DNA from: Phycisphaerales bacterium UBA4658
GTDB lineage: Bacteria > Planctomycetota > Phycisphaerae > Phycisphaerales > UBA1924
Reading direction: 5' to 3'
Assembly (NCBI GenBank): GCA_002405485.1
Contig: DHLW01000026.1
Coordinates: 1-17,262, forward strand
Length of the DNA stretch: 17,262 bases
Position numbers and translations under genes: made by a program. This document shows, in pieces, positions 1 through 7,874 of this stretch. Position 1 is the first letter of the stretch. Each line of letters opens with the position of its first letter. The notes beneath the pieces were generated by a model, which was not told where the DNA came from, searched no databases, and saw nothing but the letters and a program-made list of their open reading frames with translations.

Positions 1-1
1 A

Positions 2-1255
2 ACACTGTTGGATGGGATACTCAACCTGCCTGAACTCGACCCGCTACTCGCGCCGCTCGCCAACGACTCGGTAGACGAGCGTGTGGAATCCTGTGCATAC
101 GCCTTGACCGCATGCATCACCGTTCTCCTCGTCATGAACGGCTTGCCAAAGACCCGAATCTTGGACGCTGCGGGGGTCGAGAGCATCGGCGTCGTCACGG
201 GCTGGGCCGAAGGTGGCCTTGAGAGAGTCGGCAAGCTCTCACGCGACGGCTGGTCCCCGCTTCGACGCACCCGACCTTCAACATCGCAGCTGCGTGTGCC
301 AGCCGAGGATCTCATCCCTCCACTCTACCCCTCAGAGTTTCTGAAGTACCTCCGTGCCGGAGGTGATCCGAATCGTGAGCATCCCGAGGATGGTCGGACG
401 CTCCTGATGAACAGTTCAAGCGAACGAAAGTCGTTCATCGACAAGCTGATTGAGGCCGGTGCACGCGCCGAAGGTCGTGACCTTGATGGCCAGGAGATAC
501 TGCACATCTTCGGCGCAAGCAATCTCTCTGTTCTTGACTCACTTGTCAGCGTCGGAGCGAACCCCCAAGCGATCTCAAGTCGTTTCGGCGAGAGCGTGTT
601 GGATCGATTGCTCCGCTCGGGCGACTGCACGGCCACCCATCTCGATTGGTGCTGGAAGCTCGGCGGGCGTTTTCACAAGCATAAAAAGCACCCGATCCAC
701 TACTTGGCTGCGAATCCTGGGTTCAGACCCGAGTATCAGCGCAACATAACCGCCATCACACATTGGCTGGTCGAGAAGGGATACAACCTAGAAGCACGGG
801 ATGCTCATGGTGCGACACCCTTATGGTGCTCGCTGACTGCCCATGTTCAAGAGATGGCCTCTCTTCGCAAGAAACGCGCACCGAGAACCCCACGCCCTGG
901 CATCGATGTGTTCGGATACGACGCAACGGCAATCTCGATGCTCAAGGCCGGCGCAAACGCAAACGCTCGTCTCAAGGGACGCAAGCTTCCGTCAGTTCCA
1001 GAAGGTGCTACGCCCCTCATGGTGGGACGATACGACAATACAAACCTGGTGCGAGCACTTCTCGCCCACGGAGCCGATCCCACGCTCAAGTGTTCAAGCG
1101 GAAAGACCGCGTTGGACCTCGCGCGTGCCGCGGCCAAGCGACCGAAGCTCTTCGGCCATCAGGCCGCATCCGAAGTCGTCACCATCATGGAACGGGCAAT
1201 GGCCAAGGCACAGCGACGCCCAGCAAAGTCATCTCCCCGCAAGCCGCATCCATAG
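2..1255 (+). CDS. Ankyrin-repeat protein, 5' end outside the window
   Basis: The open frame runs from the window edge to a TAG at 1253-1255. The first in-frame start-like codon is a TTG at 8, with no ribosome binding site visible, so the gene probably begins upstream and is partial. Counting from that TTG, about the first 100 residues match nothing I recognise and include a short hydrophobic stretch. From about residue 108 to 385 there are degenerate ankyrin repeats: phrases such as LRAGGDPN, LIEAGARAEGRDLDG, LVEKGYNLEARDAHGATPL, LKAGANANAR and LLAHGADPTLKCSSGKTALDLA are the usual helix-turn-helix plus hairpin pattern. The C-terminus is basic and rich in Lys, Arg and Pro. Ankyrin repeats bind proteins; the partner is unknown. 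No signal peptide can be judged because the N-terminus is missing. GC content is visibly lower than in the next gene (58% in 541-600 against 72% in 2041-2100, counted by hand). A 41-base gap separates it from the transporter gene. Confidence 0.8.
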   Translation, partial: TLLDGILNLPELDPLLAPLANDSVDERVESCAYALTACITVLLVMNGLPKTRILDAAGVESIGVVTGWAEGGLERVGKLSRDGWSPLRRTRPSTSQLRVPAEDLIPPLYPSEFLKYLRAGGDPNREHPEDGRTLLMNSSSERKSFIDKLIEAGARAEGRDLDGQEILHIFGASNLSVLDSLVSVGANPQAISSRFGESVLDRLLRSGDCTATHLDWCWKLGGRFHKHKKHPIHYLAANPGFRPEYQRNITAITHWLVEKGYNLEARDAHGATPLWCSLTAHVQEMASLRKKRAPRTPRPGIDVFGYDATAISMLKAGANANARLKGRKLPSVPEGATPLMVGRYDNTNLVRALLAHGADPTLKCSSGKTALDLARAAAKRPKLFGHQAASEVVTIMERAMAKAQRRPAKSSPRKPHP

Positions 1256-1296
1256 CCCGGAGCACACGAGATGTACTTTTCGATATCCTCACCCGG

Positions 1297-2583
1297 ATGA
1301 GCCAGCTGACCGGCCTCCTCGGCGTCCTCGTCCTCCTCAGCATCGCCTACGCCCTTTCCACCAGCCGAAAGAACATCAACTGGCGCATCATCATCGGCGG
1401 CGTGCTCCTTCAGTTTGTTCTCGCCTTCCTCGTGCTCCGCTTTGAGCCCGCTCGCATCGTCTTTGACGGGGCCGCTCGGGCCGTCACCAAGGTCATCTCG
1501 TTCTCCGACGATGGGATCCGGTTCATCTTCGGGAATCTCGCCGACCCCGGCGCGGGGCCGTGGGGATTTGTCTTTGCCGTCCGCGTGCTCCCGGTCATCA
1601 TCTTCTTTGCGTCGCTCATGGGCGTGCTGTATCACCTGGGTCTGATGCAGCGTGTCGTCGCGGCGTGTGCGTGGGTCCTCAAGAAGTCGCTGGGGATCAG
1701 CGGCAAGGAGGCGCTCTCCGCCGCGGCGAACATCTTCCTGGGCCAGACCGAGGCCCCGCTCACCGTCAAGCCCTACATCGCCGGCATGACCAGGTCGCAG
1801 CTCATGGCGGTCATGACCGGCGGATTCGCCACCATCGCGGGGAGCGTGCTGGCGGCGTATGTCGGCATTCTCGGCGGCGAGAGCGACGATTCGCGCGCGG
1901 TGTTTGCCAAGCATCTGCTGACGGCGAGCATCATGAGCGCGCCCGCCGGGCTGGTGATGGCCAAGATCATGCTCCCCGAGACCGAAAAACCCGAGCCCGA
2001 GGACGTTGGCAAGCTGCTTGCCGATCGCCCGGGCACGAGGAATGTCGTCGATGCCGCCGCCGCCGGGGCCACCGACGGGCTGCACCTGGCGCTCAATGTC
2101 GGGGCCATGCTCATCGCGTTTGTCGCGCTGCTTGCGCTGTTGAACTGGCCGCTGGCGGCGCTCGGGGATCTGCCAAGGGTCGCGGCGTGGCGGCAGGCCA
2201 ACAACATTCCCCCGCTGACGTTCCAGAACATCCTGGGCGTGCTGCTGTCGCCGCTGGCCTGGTGCATGGGCATCGCGTGGAACGACTGCCGGCACTTCGG
2301 CTCGCTCATGGGCACACAGGTGATCGCCACAGAGTTCGTGGCCTATCTGGACCTCGGCAAGCACATCTCCGAGGGCACCATGTCCCCGCGGAGCACGCAG
2401 ATCGCGACCTATGCCCTGTGCGGATTCGCGAATCTGCCGTCGATCGCGATCCAGATCGGCGGGCTCAGCGCCATGGCCCCGAGCCGACGTGGCGATCTGG
2501 CCGCGATCGCCCCGCGGGCCATGGTCGCCGGGGCGCTCGCGTGCTGGATGACGGCCGCCGTCGCCGGCCTGTTCATCTCCTGA
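1297..2583 (+). CDS. Concentrative nucleoside transporter (CNT / NupC family)
   Basis: This is a 428-residue integral membrane protein that should import nucleosides with a cation gradient (Na+ or H+). It is close to the usual 400-430 residues of bacterial CNTs. The sequence opens with a hydrophobic segment and carries the family's substrate and cation-site motifs: GQTEAPL at residues 149-155 in the first re-entrant hairpin, TEFVAY with Glu346, and CGFANLPS at 375-382, where Asn379 and Ser382 match residues that contact nucleoside in the Vibrio cholerae CNT (family knowledge). The C-terminal motif IQIGGLSAMAPSRRGDLA is also typical. The frame is open far upstream to 763, but that part lies inside the ankyrin gene in another frame. 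ATG 1297 is the first start after that gene and gives the normal family N-terminus. No strong Shine-Dalgarno sequence precedes it. It may be cotranscribed with the ankyrin gene, though no functional link is evident. Substrate preference cannot be read from the sequence. Confidence 0.92.
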   Translation: MSQLTGLLGVLVLLSIAYALSTSRKNINWRIIIGGVLLQFVLAFLVLRFEPARIVFDGAARAVTKVISFSDDGIRFIFGNLADPGAGPWGFVFAVRVLPVIIFFASLMGVLYHLGLMQRVVAACAWVLKKSLGISGKEALSAAANIFLGQTEAPLTVKPYIAGMTRSQLMAVMTGGFATIAGSVLAAYVGILGGESDDSRAVFAKHLLTASIMSAPAGLVMAKIMLPETEKPEPEDVGKLLADRPGTRNVVDAAAAGATDGLHLALNVGAMLIAFVALLALLNWPLAALGDLPRVAAWRQANNIPPLTFQNILGVLLSPLAWCMGIAWNDCRHFGSLMGTQVIATEFVAYLDLGKHISEGTMSPRSTQIATYALCGFANLPSIAIQIGGLSAMAPSRRGDLAAIAPRAMVAGALACWMTAAVAGLFIS

Positions 2584-2738
2584 TCGTGTCAAGATGGGGA
2601 AACCTGGCGCTCGCCGGGTGCCGGGTCCGGAGCGTGAAAGTCGCGCATAACACGTGATTTGCCGATGAGTTGCGTCATTTCGGACCCGCTCGCGTCCTCA
2701 CTCTTGCATCACGGCAGGCAAGCGATCATGATGCGTGT

Positions 2739-5528
2739 ATGAATGGGCGTCGGAGATCAGCATCGGGCGATCGGTCTGCGCGTGGCGTGGCGGCATCCCC
2801 GTGGGCATTCGGGGCGATCCTGCTGGGTTCGGCCATGTTCATGCACCCATCGGCGTTGGCTCAGAGCACCTTCGTGAACTTTGAGTCGGCCCACGTCGCT
2901 CCGCTGGCCCTCACGCCAGATGGCCAGACGCTGCTTGCGGTGAACACCGCCGACAATCGGCTGGAGGTATTCGACGTCTCCGGCGGGAACGCCGACCGGC
3001 CCCGATGGGTGCGGTCGATCAGCGTCGGGTTCGATCCCGTCAGCGTGCGGGTGCGCTCGGGCAGCGGGGCGGGGTCCTCGGGCGAGGCCTGGGTCGTGAA
3101 CACGACGTCCGACTCCATCAGCGTCGTCGATCTGGACACCTGGCGGGTGTCGCGGACGATTCTCACCGGCGATGAGCCGATGGACGTGGCCTTTGCAGGC
3201 GGGCGGGCGTTCGTGAGCGTGTCCACGCTCAATCAGGTGCGGGTCTTTGATCTGGCGAATCTCGCCGCCGCCCCTGTGGTGCTCACCATCGCCGGCTTCG
3301 ATCCGCGCATGCTGGCGACCAGCCCGGACGGGTCGCGGGTGTATGCGGCGATCTTTGCCTCCGGCAACGGGACGACGACGATCCCGCATCACATCGTGAG
3401 CGATCCGAGCGGGCCGTACGGCGGGCAGAATCCGCCACCAAACAGCGGGAACGCCTTCAGTCCGCTGGTCGCGCAGCCCTTCCCCGCCGCGCTCAAGCTC
3501 TCCCAGATCGTCAAGAAGGACGCCGCTGGACGCTGGCGCGATGACAACAACCGCGATTGGACGGCACTGGTCACCTGGGGCGTGCTGGATAACGACGTCG
3601 CCATCATCGATGCCCAAACACTCGGGGTCTCGTATGCAGGGGGGATGCTCTCCAGCGTGCTGGCTCTGGGCGTGCGCCCAGACGGGGCCGTGAGCATCGT
3701 GGGCATCGACGCCGACAATCTGAAGCGATTTGAGCCCAACATCAACGGCACGTTTGCGCGCGTCGAGATCGGCACCTTCGCTCCGGCCACGCCGGGGGCG
3801 ACGAGCGTGAGCGACCTCAACCCGCACCTGGTGTACACCTCACCCTCGGTCCCAATCGGTCTGCGCGAGCTGAGCATCGGCGATCCTCGGGCCATTCTCT
3901 GGCATCCGACGAGCGGCCGCGCGTTCGTCTCGGGCCTCGGGTCGGGAACGGTGATTTCCACCGACGCCGCCGGCACGCGGTATGGGCAGATCGATGTCGG
4001 CCAGGGGCCGACCGGGCTCGCCCTCTCGGCGCTGGGCGATCGCCTGTACGTGCTGAACCGGTTCGACGCAACCATCTCCACGGTGGACACGGCCTCGTTC
4101 GTGGAGATTGGCGCGCCCGGCAGCCGCCCGCGCTTCTTTGACCCGACCCCGCAGGCCATCCGCGCCGGTCGACCCTTTCTGTACGAGACACATCGATTCA
4201 GCGGCCTTGGGCACCTCTCGTGCGCCACCTGCCACATCGACGGCAAGACCGATCACCTCGCATGGGACCTGGGCGTGCCGGGCGGGCCCATCAAGCAGGT
4301 GAACTTCCCGTGCATCAACAACCAGTTCTGTCAGCCCTGGCACCCCGTCAAGGGGCCGATGCTCACGCAGACGCTGCAGGGCATCATCGGACAGGAGCCG
4401 CTGCACTGGCGTGGCGATAAGGAGAATCTCGCCGCGTTCGACTCCGCGTACACCGATCTGCAGGGCGCGCCGGCGAAGCCCACGGCGAGCGAGATGGCCG
4501 CGTTCCAGAACTTCGTCGCGACCATCCGCTTTCCGCCCAATCCGCATCGCCAGATCACCGACATCATGCCCGCGAGCATGCCCGTTCGCGGCCCCGGCGG
4601 CGGCCCGATCGGAACCGCGGGCGGCGTCGGCAGCCCGAGCACGGGTCAATCGATCTTCAACACCTTCAACCTGCTCGGCCCGCTCAAGTGCGTGACCTGC
4701 CACCCCGGTCCAACCGGAACCAGCAGGATCATCGATGACGCGCTCCTCGCCGTCGAACCCCAGAGCATGAAGATGGCCGGCCTGCGCGGGATGTACAAGC
4801 GCGTCGGCTTCGACCGCTCGCGGCAGGACAACATCAAGGGCGTCGGGTTCGCGCACGATGGCGAGTTCGACTCGCTCTTTGCCGTCGCCAAGCACTCCGA
4901 CTTCGTCTTTGCCCCGGGCGCCACAGGCGACCAGCAACGCATGGACCTCGAGGCCTTCATGCTCTGCTTCCCGGGCGACGTTCACGCGGGCGTCGGGCAG
5001 CAGCTCATCCTCGACGGCACGAACAACGCCCAGCCCGACACCATCGCGCGACTGAACACCTTCATCACTCTCGGCAACGGAGGGAGCCTCGGACTCATCG
5101 CCAAGACCCGCATCAATGGTCGCGAACGCGGGTACTTCTTCGTCGGGGGCACACAGTGGCAGTCCGATCGCCGAGGGGAGACGACCACCACTTCGGTCCT
5201 CACCTCTGGCGCGATCGCCGGCCGCGAGCTCGTGCTCACCCTCGTCCCCAGCGGCATGCAGACCCGCCTCGGCGTCGATCGCGACCTGGATACGTTCTAC
5301 GACTTCGACGAGATCTCTGGTTGCTCCAATCCCGCTGATCCGACCATCTTCCCCGGTTCCCGCGGGAGCGTCGACGCCAACGCCGACCTCGCCGTCACCG
5401 TCGCCGATGTCTTCGAGTTCCTCAATCGCTGGTTCGCCTCGGATCCCAGGGCCGACTTCAACCGCGTCGGCGGCGTCTCGGTCGCGGACATCTTCGACTA
5501 TCTGAACGGCTGGTTTGCCGGGTGCTGA
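2739..5528 (+). CDS. Secreted beta-propeller / two-haem cytochrome c protein with dockerin-like C-terminal tail
   Basis: A 929-residue exported protein. From ATG 2739 the N-terminus is basic, followed by a hydrophobic stretch ending in ALAQS, a convincing signal peptide. A TTG at 2670 would add 23 residues and is less likely. Residues about 45-470 contain repeats of the YVTN/YncE propeller type (for example LTPDGQTLLAVNTADNRLEV, SPDGSRVYAA and LGDRLYVLNRFDATIS). Two c-type haem sites follow, CATCH (Cys495, Cys498, His499) and CVTCH (Cys651, Cys654, His655). A later GVGFAHDGEFDSLF phrase matches the HDG motif of the MauG / bacterial cytochrome c peroxidase family. Next comes a Ca-binding-like stretch, DRDLDTFYDFDE, resembling thrombospondin type 3 repeats. 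The last ~54 residues are a two-loop dockerin-like tail ending WFAGC. The role is probably extracytoplasmic redox chemistry, peroxidase or oxidase, at the surface; the substrate is unknown. A 155-base gap upstream suggests its own promoter, which I could not identify. Confidence 0.87.
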   Translation: MNGRRRSASGDRSARGVAASPWAFGAILLGSAMFMHPSALAQSTFVNFESAHVAPLALTPDGQTLLAVNTADNRLEVFDVSGGNADRPRWVRSISVGFDPVSVRVRSGSGAGSSGEAWVVNTTSDSISVVDLDTWRVSRTILTGDEPMDVAFAGGRAFVSVSTLNQVRVFDLANLAAAPVVLTIAGFDPRMLATSPDGSRVYAAIFASGNGTTTIPHHIVSDPSGPYGGQNPPPNSGNAFSPLVAQPFPAALKLSQIVKKDAAGRWRDDNNRDWTALVTWGVLDNDVAIIDAQTLGVSYAGGMLSSVLALGVRPDGAVSIVGIDADNLKRFEPNINGTFARVEIGTFAPATPGATSVSDLNPHLVYTSPSVPIGLRELSIGDPRAILWHPTSGRAFVSGLGSGTVISTDAAGTRYGQIDVGQGPTGLALSALGDRLYVLNRFDATISTVDTASFVEIGAPGSRPRFFDPTPQAIRAGRPFLYETHRFSGLGHLSCATCHIDGKTDHLAWDLGVPGGPIKQVNFPCINNQFCQPWHPVKGPMLTQTLQGIIGQEPLHWRGDKENLAAFDSAYTDLQGAPAKPTASEMAAFQNFVATIRFPPNPHRQITDIMPASMPVRGPGGGPIGTAGGVGSPSTGQSIFNTFNLLGPLKCVTCHPGPTGTSRIIDDALLAVEPQSMKMAGLRGMYKRVGFDRSRQDNIKGVGFAHDGEFDSLFAVAKHSDFVFAPGATGDQQRMDLEAFMLCFPGDVHAGVGQQLILDGTNNAQPDTIARLNTFITLGNGGSLGLIAKTRINGRERGYFFVGGTQWQSDRRGETTTTSVLTSGAIAGRELVLTLVPSGMQTRLGVDRDLDTFYDFDEISGCSNPADPTIFPGSRGSVDANADLAVTVADVFEFLNRWFASDPRADFNRVGGVSVADIFDYLNGWFAGC

Positions 5529-5573
5529 ACCTCTTGGTCAGCCCTCCCACCATGCCGGCGCCCTGAAATGCCA

Positions 5574-5603
5574 AAGGCCGTGGGAAGCGTGACCCACGGC
5601 CTT
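5574..5603. terminator. Bidirectional hairpin between converging genes
   Basis: A perfect 11-bp inverted repeat, AAGGCCGTGGG at 5574-5584 and CCCACGGCCTT at 5593-5603, encloses an 8-base loop. TGCC and GGCA flank it and can extend the stem with a small bulge. It sits in the 122-base space where the + cytochrome gene (stop 5528) and the - HAF-repeat gene (stop 5651) converge, the expected place for a terminator serving both. There is no long T-run on either side, so it may depend on the stem or on Rho. The stem is seen directly; the terminator role is inferred. Confidence 0.7.
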
Positions 5604-5650
5604 CAGGCAAGAAAAGTGAACCGTCGTGTTTCGTATCGCGCGATGAGCGG

Positions 5651-7684
5651 TCAGCACTCCTGGAACCACGCGTTCAAGAACTCGAAGATGTCCAACGGGG
5701 TCAGGCCGTTCCCGTCGAGGTCCGCGCGAGGATCGCCCGCGAACCACCCGTTCAGGAACGCGAAGATGTCGGCGGTGGTGACCGAACTCGAGCAGTCGAA
5801 GTCGGCGATGCACGCCCACAGCTCGGTCTGGGCTTCCGCCACGCCGCAGGGACCGGTGACCGACAGCAGAATCCCCTCCAGTCGCGAGAACGTCCAACGC
5901 GGACCGCCCGACGTGTCCGGTGGGCGGATCTTGAGTCGCGGCGAGTCGACTTCGGTCGCCGAGAACAGCGGTCGTCCATCAGGCCACCGGTTCAGCCCTT
6001 CGACGATCGGCTGCACCGCGCCCGAGATGGGATCCCGGACTGACCACTGAACCGTGAACGGTCCCGTGCCGATCACCTGCGCGTCGAACTGCGCCGGGCC
6101 CTCCGCACAAATGCGCACGATCGGCATCGGCAGAATCCGGGGGATCGCCTGGACACTCAGCGGCTGATCGACGGTGGTCGCGATGCCGCACTCGGTCGCG
6201 ACCACCGCGCGGAAGCGCAGCGCGTTTCCGATGTATGGCGTCGTCGCGCTCGGAGTGATGCGCAGCGTCCGCGTATCGCCCCCGGAGACTTCCGCGATTG
6301 GCACGCCGTCGCGAGTGATCGTTCGGGTCCACGGCCGCCACGGTCCGCCGTCCAGAGACCACTCCCATCGAACGCCGGCGAAGGTGTCGTTGGCGGCGGC
6401 GAACGAGAAGGTGGTTTCGATTCCCTGGCACACCGAGGCGGCCGAGGGCTGAAGGGTCACGGCCGGTCCCTGGCAGGGCGGAACGAGGAACCTCGCATCC
6501 AGGAGATATGCCCGGAGCACTCCGCCGAAGATCCCCTGTCCTGCAATCCATCCGTTCGGACTGGCCGCGGTTGCGGAGAGGAGCGTCCATGCGGCGCCCG
6601 CAGAAGGGAAGATGTCATCCAGCCAGAGGTCAAGGTTGATCATGAACCCGTCGACGCCTGGGGTGCCGAAGTACATGAACGGCGCAGTGCTTCCACCGGG
6701 AAGGTCGCTGGTGCCGACGACGATGCCGGTGGGCGTGATGCCGAAGGCCTCGCTGGCGGCGAAGGTTCCGCCGAGCGATCCGAGGTCATTGATGATGCTG
6801 CCACCGCCGGGGACAACATCGCGCCGGAACGCCCGAGCGACTCCGAAGCTGGCGATGGTTCTTCCGGCGACCTGGCCGCGATCGTTCATCGCTCGCGGAG
6901 TCATCATGGGGAATCCGCCAGGGGGCAGACCAAGGTCCACGCTCGTCCCCATGGGCCATGGCGTCGGGGAGTTGAGAAAGCCCCGCGTGTTGAGCTGGCT
7001 ATCGGCATAGGTGCCGACGACCTGCCCGCTGGAGTTCATCGCCAGAACCTCCGACAGCAGATTGTCCGTCAGCGGGGTGTCCAGGATGTTCAGCGTTCCG
7101 TTGAAGCCGAACTGTCCCGTGTAGCGGTACGCGTACGTGCCCGGGGCGATGGTCCCGTCGCCGATGACTGCCATGCGACCGCCGATCTCGCCGAGGTTGT
7201 TGATGGCGTTGGCCGAACCCTCGAACACCAGCATCGCACCCTGGAACGGAGCTCCGACAGGGCTCCTCACGAAATACGCGGCAGGCCGATCGAACGGCGG
7301 CGCGGGCACGAAGTTGATCACCGCCTGGCCGAGTGCGTTGATGCCCCCAGACATACCGCCTCCGCCGCTCTCGATCACCAATGACGGACCGCTTCCGGGT
7401 GATGTGATCAGGTTCTCATACCGCCCGACCAGGACGCGGGGCGAGCCAAAGCAGACGGAGTCGTCGATTCTCGCGAGCACATGCCCCGAGTTGTTGACGG
7501 CCAGCGGCATGACCGGCGGGTGAGGGCACTGGACACACCCCCCCCACAACATCCCGCATGGGTACCCGATCGCAGAGATGCTCTGGGCGTGTGCGGGCAG
7601 CAAAGAGCCCGCACAGCATGCGGCGACCACGCCGAGCGTTTCCCCATGGGCGCGTGTTCTCAGACGTTCGATCGTGCTCGTCAC
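5651..7684 (-). CDS. Secreted HAF-repeat protein with dockerin-like C-terminal tail
   Basis: A 677-residue protein. I chose the GTG at 7684-7682 because a GGAGGG Shine-Dalgarno sequence lies 9 bases upstream and the protein then opens with a signal peptide (basic start, GVVAACCAGSLLP core, cleavage near AHAQ). Longer starts up to 7963 would overlap the divergent sigma-factor gene. Residues about 60-390 contain repeated phrases such as AMNSSGQVVGTYADS, AMNDRGQVAGRTIAS and LGSLGGTFAASEAFGITPTG, which resemble the HAF repeats of extracellular bacterial proteins, probably a beta-propeller-like fold. A cysteine-bearing region follows (about 395-620) and looks like Ig-type beta domains: VTLQPSAASVCQGIETTF, WEWSLDGGPW. 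The final ~53 residues are a paired-loop dockerin-like tail ending WFQEC. Its second loop is one residue shorter than usual, and the usual Gly before the last Cys is Glu. No catalytic motif is evident, so it is likely a structural or binding surface protein. It is divergent from the sigma-kinase operon and could be one of its targets (inference). Confidence 0.85.
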   Translation of the reverse strand: MTSTIERLRTRAHGETLGVVAACCAGSLLPAHAQSISAIGYPCGMLWGGCVQCPHPPVMPLAVNNSGHVLARIDDSVCFGSPRVLVGRYENLITSPGSGPSLVIESGGGGMSGGINALGQAVINFVPAPPFDRPAAYFVRSPVGAPFQGAMLVFEGSANAINNLGEIGGRMAVIGDGTIAPGTYAYRYTGQFGFNGTLNILDTPLTDNLLSEVLAMNSSGQVVGTYADSQLNTRGFLNSPTPWPMGTSVDLGLPPGGFPMMTPRAMNDRGQVAGRTIASFGVARAFRRDVVPGGGSIINDLGSLGGTFAASEAFGITPTGIVVGTSDLPGGSTAPFMYFGTPGVDGFMINLDLWLDDIFPSAGAAWTLLSATAASPNGWIAGQGIFGGVLRAYLLDARFLVPPCQGPAVTLQPSAASVCQGIETTFSFAAANDTFAGVRWEWSLDGGPWRPWTRTITRDGVPIAEVSGGDTRTLRITPSATTPYIGNALRFRAVVATECGIATTVDQPLSVQAIPRILPMPIVRICAEGPAQFDAQVIGTGPFTVQWSVRDPISGAVQPIVEGLNRWPDGRPLFSATEVDSPRLKIRPPDTSGGPRWTFSRLEGILLSVTGPCGVAEAQTELWACIADFDCSSSVTTADIFAFLNGWFAGDPRADLDGNGLTPLDIFEFLNAWFQEC

Positions 7685-7874
7685 GGCTGGCAGCCCTCCG
7701 GGACCCCTGAGCAGAAGCGCAGGTTCGGACCTCGGCCTGTCAGGAATCTCCCTGTGTGCCGGAACTATGCTCCGAAACTCGGCACTACGGGACGCCGAGT
7801 TCGCATTTTGGTCCCGATGTGGCATGGTGAGAAGGATTGCATGACGCGGCGGATTCGTGCAATGAGGGCGTTTT
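7685..7874. promoter_or_regulatory. Divergent promoter region with an 8-bp inverted repeat
   Basis: These 190 bases separate the HAF-repeat gene (-) from the sigma-kinase operon (+) and must contain the start signals of both. Near the middle, AACTCGGC (7776-7783) and GCCGAGTT (7794-7801) form a perfect inverted repeat with a 10-base spacer. An additional CG on each side pairs if one A is bulged. It could be an operator for a dimeric regulator or an RNA hairpin in a leader. A GGAAC at 7761-7765 resembles an ECF -35 element, but I see no convincing -10 at the right distance. The promoter boundaries are not resolved. Confidence 0.5.
7694..7699 (-). promoter_or_regulatory. Shine-Dalgarno sequence fixing the GTG start of the HAF-repeat gene
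   Basis: On the minus strand GGAGGG is followed by 9 bases and then GTG at 7684. It is the best ribosome binding site upstream of this gene and places the signal peptide exactly at the N-terminus, so it decides the start against longer alternatives. Confidence 0.75.

Noticed and set aside
763..1296. N-terminal extension of the transporter frame into the ankyrin gene
   Set aside because: The extra 178 residues are Arg/Ser-rich, without similarity to CNT proteins, and overlap the ankyrin coding sequence in another frame.
1159..2592. Long open frame on the minus strand opposite the nucleoside transporter
   Set aside because: It is rich in Arg, Gly and His with no domain or membrane pattern. 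It mirrors the high-GC codon bias of the transporter gene, whose protein is clearly recognised.
2622..2688. CGGGTCCG and CGGACCCG as a regulatory inverted repeat upstream of the cytochrome gene
   Set aside because: The arms are 51 bases apart and consist of common GC-rich words. The spacing fits neither an operator nor a terminator.
7761..7790. GGAAC as the -35 of an ECF promoter for the sigma operon
   Set aside because: No CGTC-like or other convincing -10 lies 16-17 bases downstream. A five-base match alone is expected by chance.
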